A DNA stretch of 19,081 nucleotides from an uncultured Bacilli bacterium. GTDB lineage: Bacteria; Bacillota_I; Bacilli_A; RF39; UBA660. Shown piece by piece: positions 5,813 through 13,608 of this stretch; the stretch's first letter is position 1, and every line of letters begins with the position of its first letter. Position numbers and translations under genes: made by a program. The stretch covers positions 1 to 19,081 of the forward strand of contig CAJTUT010000024.1 of assembly GCA_910579455.1 (NCBI GenBank), written 5' to 3'. Below the pieces are notes generated by a model, which was not told where the DNA came from, searched no databases, and saw only the letters and a program-made list of their open reading frames with translations.

Positions 5813-7634
5813 ACCACATGGACCAATGGGAAATGGAGCCCCAGAAAAGGCAAAAAATTTTAAAGCCACTTTAAAGGAATTATTATCTTACTTAAAAGAT
5901 TATAAATTAGGAATGATTTTAGTTACCCTATTTGCAATAGGATCTACTATTTTTACCATAATCGGTCCTAAAATACTAGGGAATATTACAACAGAAATTT
6001 TTAGCGGATTAATGAAAAAAATATCGAATACTGGAGGAATAGATTTTGACTATATCGGAAGAATCTCCCTTATTTTAATCATTTTATATATAGTAAGTGC
6101 CTTATTTTCAGCAATTCAAGGAATTATTATGAGTAATATTTCAAATAAAATTTCGTATCAATTAAGAAATAAATTAAGCGAAAAGGTCCATAAATTGCCA
6201 ATGAAATATTTTGATAGTAAGACACATGGAGAGGTTTTATCTATTGTTACTAATGATATTGACACATTATCACAAGCATTAAATCAGTCTATAACTACTA
6301 TTATTTCTGGAATTGCAACGATAATAGGAATTTTAATTATGATGATTTCCATTAACATTTCTATGACTATAGCTTCTATATTAATTGTACCAGTTTGTAT
6401 GTTTATCCTTAATCTTGTAGTCAAAAAAAGTCAAAAATATTTTTCTATGCAACAGGAGTATTTGGGTCATATTAATGGACATGTAGAAGAAATTTATGGA
6501 GGACATGATATTGTAAAGGCCTTTAATGGAGAGGAAAAGGCGATTGATAAGTTTAATACTATAAATCAAACATTATACCATAGTGCATGGAAAAGCCAGT
6601 TTTTGTCAACTGCGATGCATCCAATTATGCAGTTTATTGGAAATTTAGGATATGTAGTAATTTCTATTCTAGGTGGATATATGGTAATAAGGGATAAAAT
6701 CGAAGTAGGAGAAATTTTATCGTTTACTCAATATGTTAGAACCTTTACACAACAAATATCACAACTTGCTCAGGTAATGAATAATGTACAGTCAGCGATA
6801 GCGGCAAGTGAGAGGGTATTTGAATTTTTACATCTAGAAGAGGAAGTGAAAGATAAGAAAAACCCAGCAGAGGTAAATAAAATAGAGGGGAATATTGAAT
6901 TCAAAAATGTATGCTTTGGTTATGATAATAGTAAGACAGTTATCCATAATTTTTCTGCGAAAATAAAAGACGGGGAAAAAATTGCGATAGTAGGACCTAC
7001 TGGTGCTGGAAAAACAACAATTGTAAAATTATTAATGAGATTTTATGAATTGAATCAGGGGAAAATTTTGATTGATGGAAAGGATCTGACAGATTTTAGA
7101 AGGAACGAGATTAGAAAACTCTTTGGTATGGTATTACAAGATACTTGGTTATTTAACGGAACAATTAAAGAAAATATAAGGTATGGTAAGTTAGATGCCA
7201 ATGATAATGAAATTAGAGAGGCCTGTAAAACAGCAAGTGTAGATCACTTTATAAGAACTTTACCAGATGGTTATGATATGGTTCTAAACGAAGAGGCTGA
7301 CAATATCTCAGGGGGACAAAAACAACTATTAACCATCGCTAGAGTTATTTTAAAAGATCCAAAGATTTTAATATTAGATGAAGCGACTAGTAGTGTGGAT
7401 ACTAGAACTGAGATTTTGATTCAGGAGGCCATGGATAAGCTAATGGAAGGAAGAACTAGTTTCATTATTGCTCATAGACTCTCAACAATTAAAAATGCAG
7501 ATTTAATTTTAGTTATGGATGGTGGAGATATAGTAGAGCAAGGTAATCACAAACAATTACTAAAGAAAAATGGATTTTATGCAAAGCTATATAATTCTCA
7601 ATTCGAAGTAAATGAAAATGAATTAGATGTGTAA
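5805..7634 (+). CDS. Heterodimeric ABC exporter half-transporter, subunit 2 (canonical ATPase)
   Basis: A 609-residue permease-ATPase fusion. The cytoplasmic N-terminus (PRPHGPMG...) precedes six predicted membrane helices between about 35 and 320. The ATPase domain has GPTGAGKTT (397-405), ISGGQ (501-505), Walker B ILILDEA with catalytic Glu526, a D-loop SVD and His557 in IIAHRLS. All catalytic residues are present, complementing the degenerate subunit upstream. ATG 5805 has GGAGGAG at 5791-5797 and overlaps the end of subunit 1, which supports coupled synthesis of equal amounts. The pair should form one exporter in the cytoplasmic membrane, controlled by the TetR locus upstream. The cargo cannot be inferred from sequence. 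Confidence 0.93.
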   Translation: MPRPHGPMGNGAPEKAKNFKATLKELLSYLKDYKLGMILVTLFAIGSTIFTIIGPKILGNITTEIFSGLMKKISNTGGIDFDYIGRISLILIILYIVSALFSAIQGIIMSNISNKISYQLRNKLSEKVHKLPMKYFDSKTHGEVLSIVTNDIDTLSQALNQSITTIISGIATIIGILIMMISINISMTIASILIVPVCMFILNLVVKKSQKYFSMQQEYLGHINGHVEEIYGGHDIVKAFNGEEKAIDKFNTINQTLYHSAWKSQFLSTAMHPIMQFIGNLGYVVISILGGYMVIRDKIEVGEILSFTQYVRTFTQQISQLAQVMNNVQSAIAASERVFEFLHLEEEVKDKKNPAEVNKIEGNIEFKNVCFGYDNSKTVIHNFSAKIKDGEKIAIVGPTGAGKTTIVKLLMRFYELNQGKILIDGKDLTDFRRNEIRKLFGMVLQDTWLFNGTIKENIRYGKLDANDNEIREACKTASVDHFIRTLPDGYDMVLNEEADNISGGQKQLLTIARVILKDPKILILDEATSSVDTRTEILIQEAMDKLMEGRTSFIIAHRLSTIKNADLILVMDGGDIVEQGNHKQLLKKNGFYAKLYNSQFEVNENELDV

Positions 7635-7637
7635 ACC

Positions 7638-7670
7638 AGAACAAATCTTAATTTAAGGTTTGTTCTTTTT
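7638..7670 (+). terminator. Intrinsic terminator of the exporter operon
   Basis: A 13-bp stem, 7638-7650 with 7654-7666 (outer part AGAACAAA/TTTGTTCT, one G-T pair inside), a three-base loop and a T run to 7670. It begins three bases after the stop codon and is the strongest terminator in the window. Confidence 0.85.
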
Positions 7671-7671
7671 A

Positions 7672-7680
7672 TGTTATACT
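7672..7680 (+). promoter_or_regulatory. Extended -10 promoter for yitT-like gene
   Basis: TGTTATACT: an extended -10 (TG, one base, TATACT at 7675-7680), directly after the terminator T-tract. There is no good -35; the corresponding position lies inside the terminator stem. It would give a leader of about 27 bases before ATG 7714. Confidence 0.55.
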
Positions 7681-7713
7681 AGTTTTATAAATCAAATAGA
7701 AAGAAGGTATAAG

Positions 7714-8598
7714 ATGGAAAAAATAAAATCTAAAAAATATCAAGTTTTAGTTTCGTTTATTATGTTAACAGTGGGGTCTATTTTATCAGCTTATGCACTA
7801 GAGACTTTTTTAATACCAAATACTATCTTAGATGGAGGAGTTACTGGAATTTCGATTATTATATCCAAATTAACCCAACTTCCTCTTTCGTTATTAGTCC
7901 TACTTTTAAATATCCCCTTTATTTATATTGGGTATAGAAATATGGGGATTGGCTTTTTAGTAAGAACCATTTATTCTATGGTATTATTTTCTGTTTCCCT
8001 TTCTTACTTTACATCATTAGAGGAAGTAACTCATCAAATTTTATTAGCTACTGTATTTGGAGGAGCTATTTTAGGAATTGGGGTGGGATTAGTTATTCAT
8101 TTTGGCGGTTGTATTGATGGTACAGAATCAGTTGCACTAGTAATTAGTAAAAAAACACCTTTATCTGTTGGGCAGGTAGTCTTATTATTCAACCTAGTTA
8201 TTTACCTAGCAGCAGGATTAATTTTTGGAATTGATCGAGCACTATATTCTCTTCTTACTTATTTTATTACTTTTAAAGTAATTGATTTTGTATCAGAAGG
8301 ACTTGATCAGGAAAAGGCAGCTTTAATTATTACGGAAAAGGGAACTGATATGGCAGATGAAATATTTAAAAGACTTGGTAGAACAGTAACTAAACTAAAA
8401 GGAAAGGGATTTATAACAGGTGAAAAAGAAGTTTTATATTGTGTTTTAACAAGAATAGAAGTGTATGAGCTGAAAAAGATATGCCAAGAAATGGATCAAA
8501 GTAGCTTTATTACAATTTTAGAGGTATCCGAGATTATCGGAGAACATATTAAATCAAATAAAAAGGTAAGAAAAAAACGAAAAATAGAAGCAGTCTAG
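7714..8598 (+). CDS. YitT/DUF2179 family membrane protein
   Basis: A 294-residue protein with the usual family layout: about five or six hydrophobic helices in residues 10-195 and a soluble DUF2179 domain at about 201-275 (AALIITEKG.DMADEIF, 'GRTVTKLKGKGF', 'VLYCVLTRIE'). The two repeat-like glycine motifs are GGVTGI (41-46) and GGCIDGTE (131-138). The frame is open back to 7660, but ATG 7714 has AGAAGG at 7702-7707 and gives the start typical of the family; the upstream extension would overlap the terminator and promoter. Transport by YitT proteins has been suggested but the substrate is not established. It is transcribed apart from the exporter. Confidence 0.9.
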   Translation: MEKIKSKKYQVLVSFIMLTVGSILSAYALETFLIPNTILDGGVTGISIIISKLTQLPLSLLVLLLNIPFIYIGYRNMGIGFLVRTIYSMVLFSVSLSYFTSLEEVTHQILLATVFGGAILGIGVGLVIHFGGCIDGTESVALVISKKTPLSVGQVVLLFNLVIYLAAGLIFGIDRALYSLLTYFITFKVIDFVSEGLDQEKAALIITEKGTDMADEIFKRLGRTVTKLKGKGFITGEKEVLYCVLTRIEVYELKKICQEMDQSSFITILEVSEIIGEHIKSNKKVRKKRKIEAV

Positions 8599-8681
8599 AG
8601 AAAGTGTCAAGGATAAAACCACGAACACCTTTTTATTTGAATTGAATAGGAAAATATGATAGTATTTTAATTGGTGATAAT

Positions 8682-9206
8682 ATGGAAATAAAAACGATAG
8701 TTGTAGGAACTTTAGAAGAAAATTGTTATGTTTTAATAAAAAATGGAACCTGTTTAGTTATTGATCCAGGGGATGATTATCCAAAGATTAAAGAAGTAAT
8801 TGGAGATTGTAAAGTATTAGGAGTACTACTTACTCACTCTCATTTTGATCATGTTGGTGCCTTAAGACATTTTCTATCTAAAAGAGGAGTTAAAATATTC
8901 AAAAAAAGCAACACCATAGAGCAGGAATATACTCTTGGAGATTTTTGCTTTAGTTGTATTCAAACGCCAGGACATTCTAGTGATTCTATTAGTTTTTATT
9001 TTAAGGAAGTCAACGCCATGTTTGTAGGGGACTTTATTTTTAAAGATAGTATTGGTAGATGCGATCTTCCAACAGGTGATATTCATGAAATGAAGAAAAG
9101 TATTGAAATGATAAAAAAATATGATGATAGCATTATCCTTTATAATGGTCATGGAGAATCCACTACCTTAGGGTATGAAAAGAAGAATAATCCTTACTTT
9201 AACTAG
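8682..9206 (+). CDS. MBL-fold metallo-hydrolase, glyoxalase II-like
   Basis: A short (174-residue) single-domain metallo-beta-lactamase fold protein. Metal ligands are visible: THSHFDH (His52, His54, Asp56, His57), His98 in TPGHSSDS, Asp117 in FVGDFIF and His157 in NGHGESTTLGYE. The GRCDLPTGD segment is typical of the YcbL/YqgX-like group. These are cytoplasmic, usually with two zinc or iron ions, and hydrolyse thioesters such as S-lactoyl-glutathione or related compounds; the natural substrate here is open, particularly as many such bacteria lack glutathione. ATG 8682 has a GGTGA site at 8673-8677. The gene ends at the hairpin at 9254-9278. Confidence 0.92.
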   Translation: MEIKTIVVGTLEENCYVLIKNGTCLVIDPGDDYPKIKEVIGDCKVLGVLLTHSHFDHVGALRHFLSKRGVKIFKKSNTIEQEYTLGDFCFSCIQTPGHSSDSISFYFKEVNAMFVGDFIFKDSIGRCDLPTGDIHEMKKSIEMIKKYDDSIILYNGHGESTTLGYEKKNNPYFN

Positions 9207-9224
9207 GACCCAGGCAAACAAAAG

Positions 9225-9253
9225 TTGATAAAAAACAGTTACTATGTTATAAT
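9225..9253 (+). promoter_or_regulatory. Strong sigma-A promoter for the pentapeptide/radical SAM gene
   Basis: TTGATA (9225-9230), exactly 17 bases, then TATAAT (9248-9253) with an extended TG at 9245-9246. This is close to a perfect consensus and is the best promoter in the window. The expected start is near 9260, inside the hairpin that follows. Confidence 0.8.
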
Positions 9254-9278
9254 ACCCCTTTGCAAAGGGGTGTTTTTT
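9254..9278 (+). terminator. Perfect palindrome with T-tract between promoter and start codon
   Basis: ACCCCTTTGCAAAGGGGT (9254-9271) is an 18-base perfect palindrome followed by G and six Ts, the form of an intrinsic terminator for the upstream metallo-hydrolase gene. It abuts the -10 box of the next gene. A transcript starting near 9260 would lack the left arm and escape it, while its AAAGGGG can serve as ribosome site for ATG 9280. It might also be an operator. Confidence 0.65.
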
Positions 9279-9279
9279 A

Positions 9280-11067
9280 ATGGTTTACAAAAGTATAAAT
9301 CAAATTTTTGATGGAGATATAAGACTGATAGACGATTTTACAGATGCTGATTTATCAAATTTAGATCTATCTCATATCAAACCAGAGGCCTGGGCAGGGG
9401 CGAATTTCAGAAATACAAACTTTAAAGGTACAAATATTAGATTTTATCCAGACGATTTGAAACCCTTTTATATGTATGAATTTTTAAAAGACTATCCAGA
9501 ATATCAATATAACAATATATCGGGATGTGACTTTGAAGATTGTGACTTATCATACCTAGAAGATTCGGATTTTTTTAGTTTAATAATTGAGAAATGTAAT
9601 TTTAAAAATACAGGATTAAATATAGATTTTACAAATCCTAAATTAGTCAATTATAAATGTTATAGTTATAATCAGAATAAGCTATTTGGAGTTACACTTC
9701 CTACTTCTTATAGTAGGAAAGAAAAAGAATATTGGGACTACATTGATATTGATATTGAATTTCTTAGAAAAAATCCAACTATTGAAGTATCTTCAGGAAA
9801 GGTTATGGAATTAATAAAAAAATCTTTAAGCATTACTAGAAATCAACTTTATACTGTGGAAGAGTATCATGGTAGGGTAGAATATGCAAAAAAAATTATG
9901 GAGCAGGATAGACAAGGATACTTAAAAAAGTTTTATAACGAGATGAAACCATACCTAAAAAATATAGTAGAAGAAGAACAATTCTTTCTGGGAGAAATCA
10001 TAGATAAAAGTTTTGATGAATGTAACTTTAAAAGGTTGCATCTATCGCTTGGCTTTAATACAATTAAGGATCTTCAAAAAAAAGACATAGAAATTAGTAG
10101 TGTCTTATTTAGTAGAGATTGTAATATAGATGAAGTTCAAGTTCCTATTACTATACACAATTGGGATAACCAAAGTAGCACACGGATATTAAATAGTGAA
10201 ATAACCTATCAAACAAATTTGTACGTAGAATTAAATCGGATTTGTAATATGAAATGTAAGTTTTGTCGAAATCAAGGTTTGGAAAATCAAAAATATGATT
10301 ATCATAATATTATAAAAAATTTAAAGATAGTTTATGAAAATATCAATAATATTGTAATCGGTGGTGGAGAGCCAACTCTGTTGTTAGATGATTTAAAGAG
10401 ATTAATAAAAGATGTTACTGATGATTCTTATTCTGGTAAATTTAGTATTATCACAAACGGATCTTTATCTATTGAGGACTATGAATCTTTAGGGGATGAT
10501 TATATATTTTACATGAGTCGCCATGCTATCGAGGATGAGGAAAATAGAGCGATTTTTGGAGATAGTAAGCACGCTTTATTATCGGCAGACCAATTAGAAG
10601 TTGTAAATCAATTTACATCTGGAAATAGTATTTTATGTTGTACCTGTTTTAAGGGAGGAGTAGATACCAAAGATAAAATGATTAACTATATTAAATTTGC
10701 CTAAGAGTTGGGATATCATAATGTATTATTTCAAACACTACATCAAGAAGAAAATTTTGAAAATACACTAGATCAAATAGAAACAATCGATGATAATGAA
10801 ATTCCAAGTATGCTAGCATACTTAGATATGGTAGGATTCACTATATCTAAACCTATTTTTTCAACTTCAGGATATGAATTACATTTAGCACATAATTTAA
10901 AAAAGAATATAAATATTTCATTTAAAGAGTATAAAGATCCTAAAGAAATTTCTAAAAAATGGAATTTATCGCCAAAAAGATGTTTTGATTTATCCATGGC
11001 ACCAAATGGATATATATATGAATCTTGGGATCAGCAGCAACAACCTATAAAAATTAAAAACAAGTAG
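9280..11067 (+). pseudogene. Pentapeptide-repeat/radical SAM protein interrupted by an in-frame TAA
   Basis: One continuous frame of 595 codons before its final stop, broken by a single TAA at 10702-10704. The context INYIKFA-stop-ELGYHNVLFQ suggests a former CAA (Gln). The first part is 474 residues. Residues about 20-118 and 235-290 have degenerate pentapeptide-like runs (DFTDADLSNLDL, ANFRNTNFKGTN, GCDFEDCDLS). The radical SAM core begins at CNMKCKFC (Cys322, Cys326, Cys329) and IGGGEP (Gly361-Pro365). The break removes the last part of the core and the 120-residue tail, including a late Cys in 'KRCFDLS'. TTG 10708 has no ribosome site. It probably is a pseudogene or makes an inactive stump; readthrough is possible. 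No substrate peptide is visible nearby, and I do not recognise a named family. Confidence 0.75.
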
Positions 11068-11084
11068 AAATTTTACGTTTTTTG

Positions 11085-11093
11085 TGCTATGAT
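11085..11093 (+). promoter_or_regulatory. Extended -10 promoter for small membrane protein gene
   Basis: TGCTATGAT (TG at 11085-11086, TATGAT 11088-11093). No convincing -35 lies upstream. It is 30 bases before the proposed GTG start. Confidence 0.45.
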
Positions 11094-11122
11094 ATACACA
11101 TAAAATAAAGAAGGTGTTTTAT

Positions 11123-11437
11123 GTGTATATCGATTTAGTAGTATTTATTATCTTATTAATTTTAGTAGTTATGTTTTTTAAAAGATTCTCTTCCTTTATT
11201 TTTTTTATAGCCATATTTGATATCCTACTTAGAATTTTAACTTTTGTAAAAAACAATATTAATCTTCCTGATGTTTCAGCCTTAATTGGAAAGTACATTC
11301 CATCAGGAGTATTAGGAATTATTGAAAAATATTCAAATGGAATCATAACTGTAATTTTAAGTTGGATATATGTTATTATTATGGCTATTTTCCTATGTTA
11401 TATATGTAAAATATTCTTTAAAAAGAAAAAAATCTAA
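11123..11437 (+). CDS. Small three-helix membrane protein of unknown function
   Basis: I do not recognise a named family. The chosen start is GTG 11123, eight bases after AAGAAGG (11108-11114), giving 104 residues; GTG 11114 lies within that site, and ATG 11121 is in another frame and stops after five codons. The protein is mostly hydrophobic: helices at about 2-20, 24-45 and 70-97, with a short outside or inside loop containing 'NINLPDVSALIGKYIPSG', and a lysine-rich C-terminus (KKKKI) that should stay in the cytoplasm. It has its own promoter and terminator and lies directly before spoIIGA-sigE, which hints at, but does not show, a link to sporulation or the cell envelope. Confidence 0.7.
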   Translation: MYIDLVVFIILLILVVMFFKRFSSFIFFIAIFDILLRILTFVKNNINLPDVSALIGKYIPSGVLGIIEKYSNGIITVILSWIYVIIMAIFLCYICKIFFKKKKI

Positions 11438-11469
11438 TATAATCAAAATTCATAAAATAGTTTAATATA

Positions 11470-11493
11470 AAACGACAATTAAGTCGTTTTTTT
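11470..11493 (+). terminator. Intrinsic terminator before spoIIGA
   Basis: AAACGAC (11470-11476) pairs with GTCGTTT (11483-11489) around AATTAA, followed by a T run to 11493. It lies 33 bases after the small membrane protein gene. Confidence 0.8.
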
Positions 11494-11495
11494 CT

Positions 11496-11504
11496 TGTTA
11501 TAGT
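11496..11504 (+). promoter_or_regulatory. Extended -10 promoter of spoIIGA-sigE
   Basis: TGTTATAGT (TG 11496-11497, TATAGT 11499-11504), 15 bases before ATG 11520. There is no -35 match at the right distance, consistent with dependence on an activator; in Bacillus subtilis this operon is switched on by Spo0A-phosphate. I found no good Spo0A box. Confidence 0.45.
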
Positions 11505-11519
11505 GATGATGGTGATATC

Positions 11520-12296
11520 ATGAAAATATACTTAGATTTAGTGATTTTTGTTAATATTTTCTTTGATTTTCTCTTACTTTTTGGGGTGAAATATCTATTA
11601 AAGAAAAGAACTAAATTCATAAGATTAATCATGGGGAGTGTGATTGGTGGAGTTAGTATTTTCTTCTTATTTATCCCACTCAATACAATTTCTTTATTTT
11701 TACTAAAAATAATCGTTAGTATTGTGATGGTTTTGGTATCATTTGGTGAAAGAAATTTCTTAAAAACTTATCTTTATTTCTATACCTTGAGTATTTTTTT
11801 GGGAGGGGTTATGTATTTTCTAAATTATACACTTTCCTATAAAAATGAGGGATTGGTATTTTTCTCCAATGGATTAAGCATTAACTTTATTGTAATGTTT
11901 ATTTTAAGTCCTATTCTTCTTTATGCATATATAAAAGAGAAGAAAGAGAAAAATCAAAATCAGTCTAATTATTATTTAGTGGATATTTATATTCAAGATA
12001 AAAAATATCGTTTAACAGGATACCTAGATACGGGAAATACCTTAAAAGATCCTTACAAAAAAAGACCAGTAATTATTACCAACGATAAGAGATTTCAGCC
12101 TTTGATTGATCAAGCGATATTAGTTCCTTATGAGACAATTGGAAACAAAGGGATAATAAAATGTATAAAGCCAGATAAAGTAGTGATAGAAAATAAAGAA
12201 TTTTCAAATTGTTTAATTGGAAAAAGTAATGAAAAATTCAGATTAGAAGATAGTGATTGTATATTACCAAATAAATTTAAGGAGGAATTATTATGA
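11520..12296 (+). CDS. spoIIGA: SpoIIGA, membrane aspartic protease that activates sigma-E
   Basis: A 258-residue protein with five predicted membrane helices in residues 1-140 and a cytoplasmic retroviral-type aspartic protease domain. The active-site motif is DTGN (Asp170-Thr171-Gly172) in 'LTGYLDTGNTLKDP', followed by RPVIITN as in other SpoIIGA proteins. The enzyme cleaves the pro-peptide from pro-sigma-E in the mother cell after asymmetric division, responding to SpoIIR from the forespore. ATG 11520 has GGTGAT at 11511-11516. The stop overlaps the sigE start as ATGA (12293-12296), the arrangement known for this pair, so substrate and protease are co-translated. Slightly shorter than the roughly 300-residue Bacillus protein. 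Confidence 0.93.
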   Translation: MKIYLDLVIFVNIFFDFLLLFGVKYLLKKRTKFIRLIMGSVIGGVSIFFLFIPLNTISLFLLKIIVSIVMVLVSFGERNFLKTYLYFYTLSIFLGGVMYFLNYTLSYKNEGLVFFSNGLSINFIVMFILSPILLYAYIKEKKEKNQNQSNYYLVDIYIQDKKYRLTGYLDTGNTLKDPYKKRPVIITNDKRFQPLIDQAILVPYETIGNKGIIKCIKPDKVVIENKEFSNCLIGKSNEKFRLEDSDCILPNKFKEELL

Positions 12297-12985
12297 AACG
12301 TATAATTGAATTAATTAAAAGATTATTAACGAGGGCAGGAAATGTTTTTTATGTAGGTGCTACAGATATTTTGCCAGAACCACTTTCTAAGGAAAAAGAG
12401 GCATTTTATTTGTCTTTATTTGAAGATGGAGATATGAAAGCTAGAGATATTTTAATAGAACATAATTTGAGATTAGTAGTCTTCCTTGCTAAAAAATATG
12501 AAAATACTAATATTGATTTAGAAGATTTAGTAAGTATTGGAACCATCGGTTTAATTAAAGGGATAAATACCTTTTCAAAAGATAAGAATATCAAGCTTGC
12601 TACTTATGCATCTCGTTGTATTGATAATGAAATCTTGATGTTTTTAAGAAAAACGAAACGATTAAAAACCGAGGTAAGCATTGATGCATCTCTTTCCTAT
12701 GATTCAGAAGGAAATGAACTTCATTTAGAAGATGTATTGGGAACAGATAAAGATATTGTTACACGTGGAATCGAAGAAGATCAAGATAAGAAATTAATGA
12801 TTAATGAGGTAATGAGATTAAATCCCAGAGATCGAGATATTATTATATTAAGATATGGACTTCTAGGTCAAAAAGAATTAACTCAAAAAGAAGTTGCGAA
12901 AAAATTAGGAATTAGTCAATCTTATATTTCAAGAATAGAGAAAAAGGTAATTAAACGCCTAAAAACACTTGTCAATTATACCTAA
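12293..12985 (+). CDS. sigE: RNA polymerase sporulation sigma factor SigE (pro-sigma-E)
   Basis: A 230-residue sigma-70 family protein. The start 'MKRIIELIKRLL' is a basic amphipathic pro-sequence, then FYVG, matching the YYIG cleavage region of Bacillus pro-sigma-E, so cutting is expected near residues 19-20; the pro-peptide is some eight residues shorter than in Bacillus. 'LPEPLSKE' follows as in the family. Region 2 is NLRLVVFLAKKYENT through DLVSIGTIGLIKG and LATYASRCI; region 4 ends with the helix-turn-helix TQKEVAKKLGISQSYISRIEKK. It directs early mother-cell genes of sporulation. AAGGAGG at 12280-12286 precedes ATG 12293. sigG, which often follows sigE, is absent; thymidine kinase follows instead. 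Confidence 0.95.
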   Translation: MKRIIELIKRLLTRAGNVFYVGATDILPEPLSKEKEAFYLSLFEDGDMKARDILIEHNLRLVVFLAKKYENTNIDLEDLVSIGTIGLIKGINTFSKDKNIKLATYASRCIDNEILMFLRKTKRLKTEVSIDASLSYDSEGNELHLEDVLGTDKDIVTRGIEEDQDKKLMINEVMRLNPRDRDIIILRYGLLGQKELTQKEVAKKLGISQSYISRIEKKVIKRLKTLVNYT

Positions 12986-12997
12986 GTTTAATATACT
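12969..12997 (+). promoter_or_regulatory. Sigma-A promoter for thymidine kinase/PPDK
   Basis: TTGTCA (12969-12974), 17 bases, TATACT (12992-12997); five of six matches in each box. The -35 lies within the last codons of sigE. A TATAAT at 13001-13006 has no matching -35. Confidence 0.55.
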
Positions 12998-13020
12998 AAA
13001 TATAATAGGGAAGTGATAAT

Positions 13021-13608
13021 TTGGCAAAGTTATATTTTAGATATGGAACTATGAACTCTGGAAAGACTGCTTTGTTATTACAAGCTGCTTTTAATTATGA
13101 ACAAAAAGGAATGAAGGTTTTTGTTATGAAACCGAAAGTTGATACAAAAGGAGGGAAATATCTAGTATCGAGAATTGGTTTAAAAAGAGAAGTAGATCAT
13201 TTGATTAATGAAGATGAAGATGTCTATCAGGCATTAGAAAACAAATTAGATTCAATTTCATGTATCTTTGTAGATGAAGCTCAATTTCTGAGCCCCATAC
13301 AAGTAGATCAACTAATGCAAATTGTAATTAAACAAAATATTCCTGTAATTTGTTATGGCTTAAGAACAGACTTTCAAACAAAGGGATTTCTAGGATCCCC
13401 TAGATTATTAGAAATTGCACATACAATAGAAGAATTAAAAACGATTTGTGACTGCGGAAGAAAAGCAATTTTTAATGTAAGAATGGTGAATGGCAAAATT
13501 ATTTTTTCTGGAGATCAAGTGGCTATTGATGGAAACAACCAAGTTAGTTACGATGCTTTATGTGCTAAGTGTTATTATCAAAAAAGAAGAGAAGAGGTAG
13601 TAAGATGA
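13021..13608 (+). CDS. tdk: Thymidine kinase (type II)
   Basis: A 195-residue enzyme phosphorylating thymidine to dTMP with ATP in the salvage pathway. The P-loop is GTMNSGKT (residues 9-16). DEAQF (85-89) supplies the catalytic glutamate, and YGLRTDF (112-118) is the conserved segment after it. Four cysteines form the zinc site: Cys143 and Cys145 (CDC), and Cys181 and Cys184 (CAKC). All expected residues are present. The start is TTG 13021 with a GGGAAGTGA-like site at 13008-13016; it gives the usual MAKLYF.YGTMN start. The stop TGA overlaps the PPDK start codon as ATGA, so the two genes are translationally coupled despite unrelated pathways. Confidence 0.96.
   Translation: MAKLYFRYGTMNSGKTALLLQAAFNYEQKGMKVFVMKPKVDTKGGKYLVSRIGLKREVDHLINEDEDVYQALENKLDSISCIFVDEAQFLSPIQVDQLMQIVIKQNIPVICYGLRTDFQTKGFLGSPRLLEIAHTIEELKTICDCGRKAIFNVRMVNGKIIFSGDQVAIDGNNQVSYDALCAKCYYQKRREEVVR

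Noticed and set aside
8874..9152. Antisense frame of 92 codons within the metallo-hydrolase gene, and other minus-strand frames
   Set aside because: No family resemblance, no ribosome sites, and each is the shadow of a clear plus-strand gene.
10702..10704. TAA reassigned to glutamine
   Set aside because: Many intact genes in the window terminate at TAA, so the standard code applies.
10708..11067. A separate 119-residue gene
   Set aside because: It is in the same frame as the radical SAM gene, has no ribosome site, and begins in mid-domain; it is the tail beyond the premature TAA.
11471..11478. Spo0A box (minus-strand TTGTCGTT) in front of spoIIGA
   Set aside because: Only five of seven bases fit TGNCGAA and the match lies wholly in the terminator stem, which explains it.
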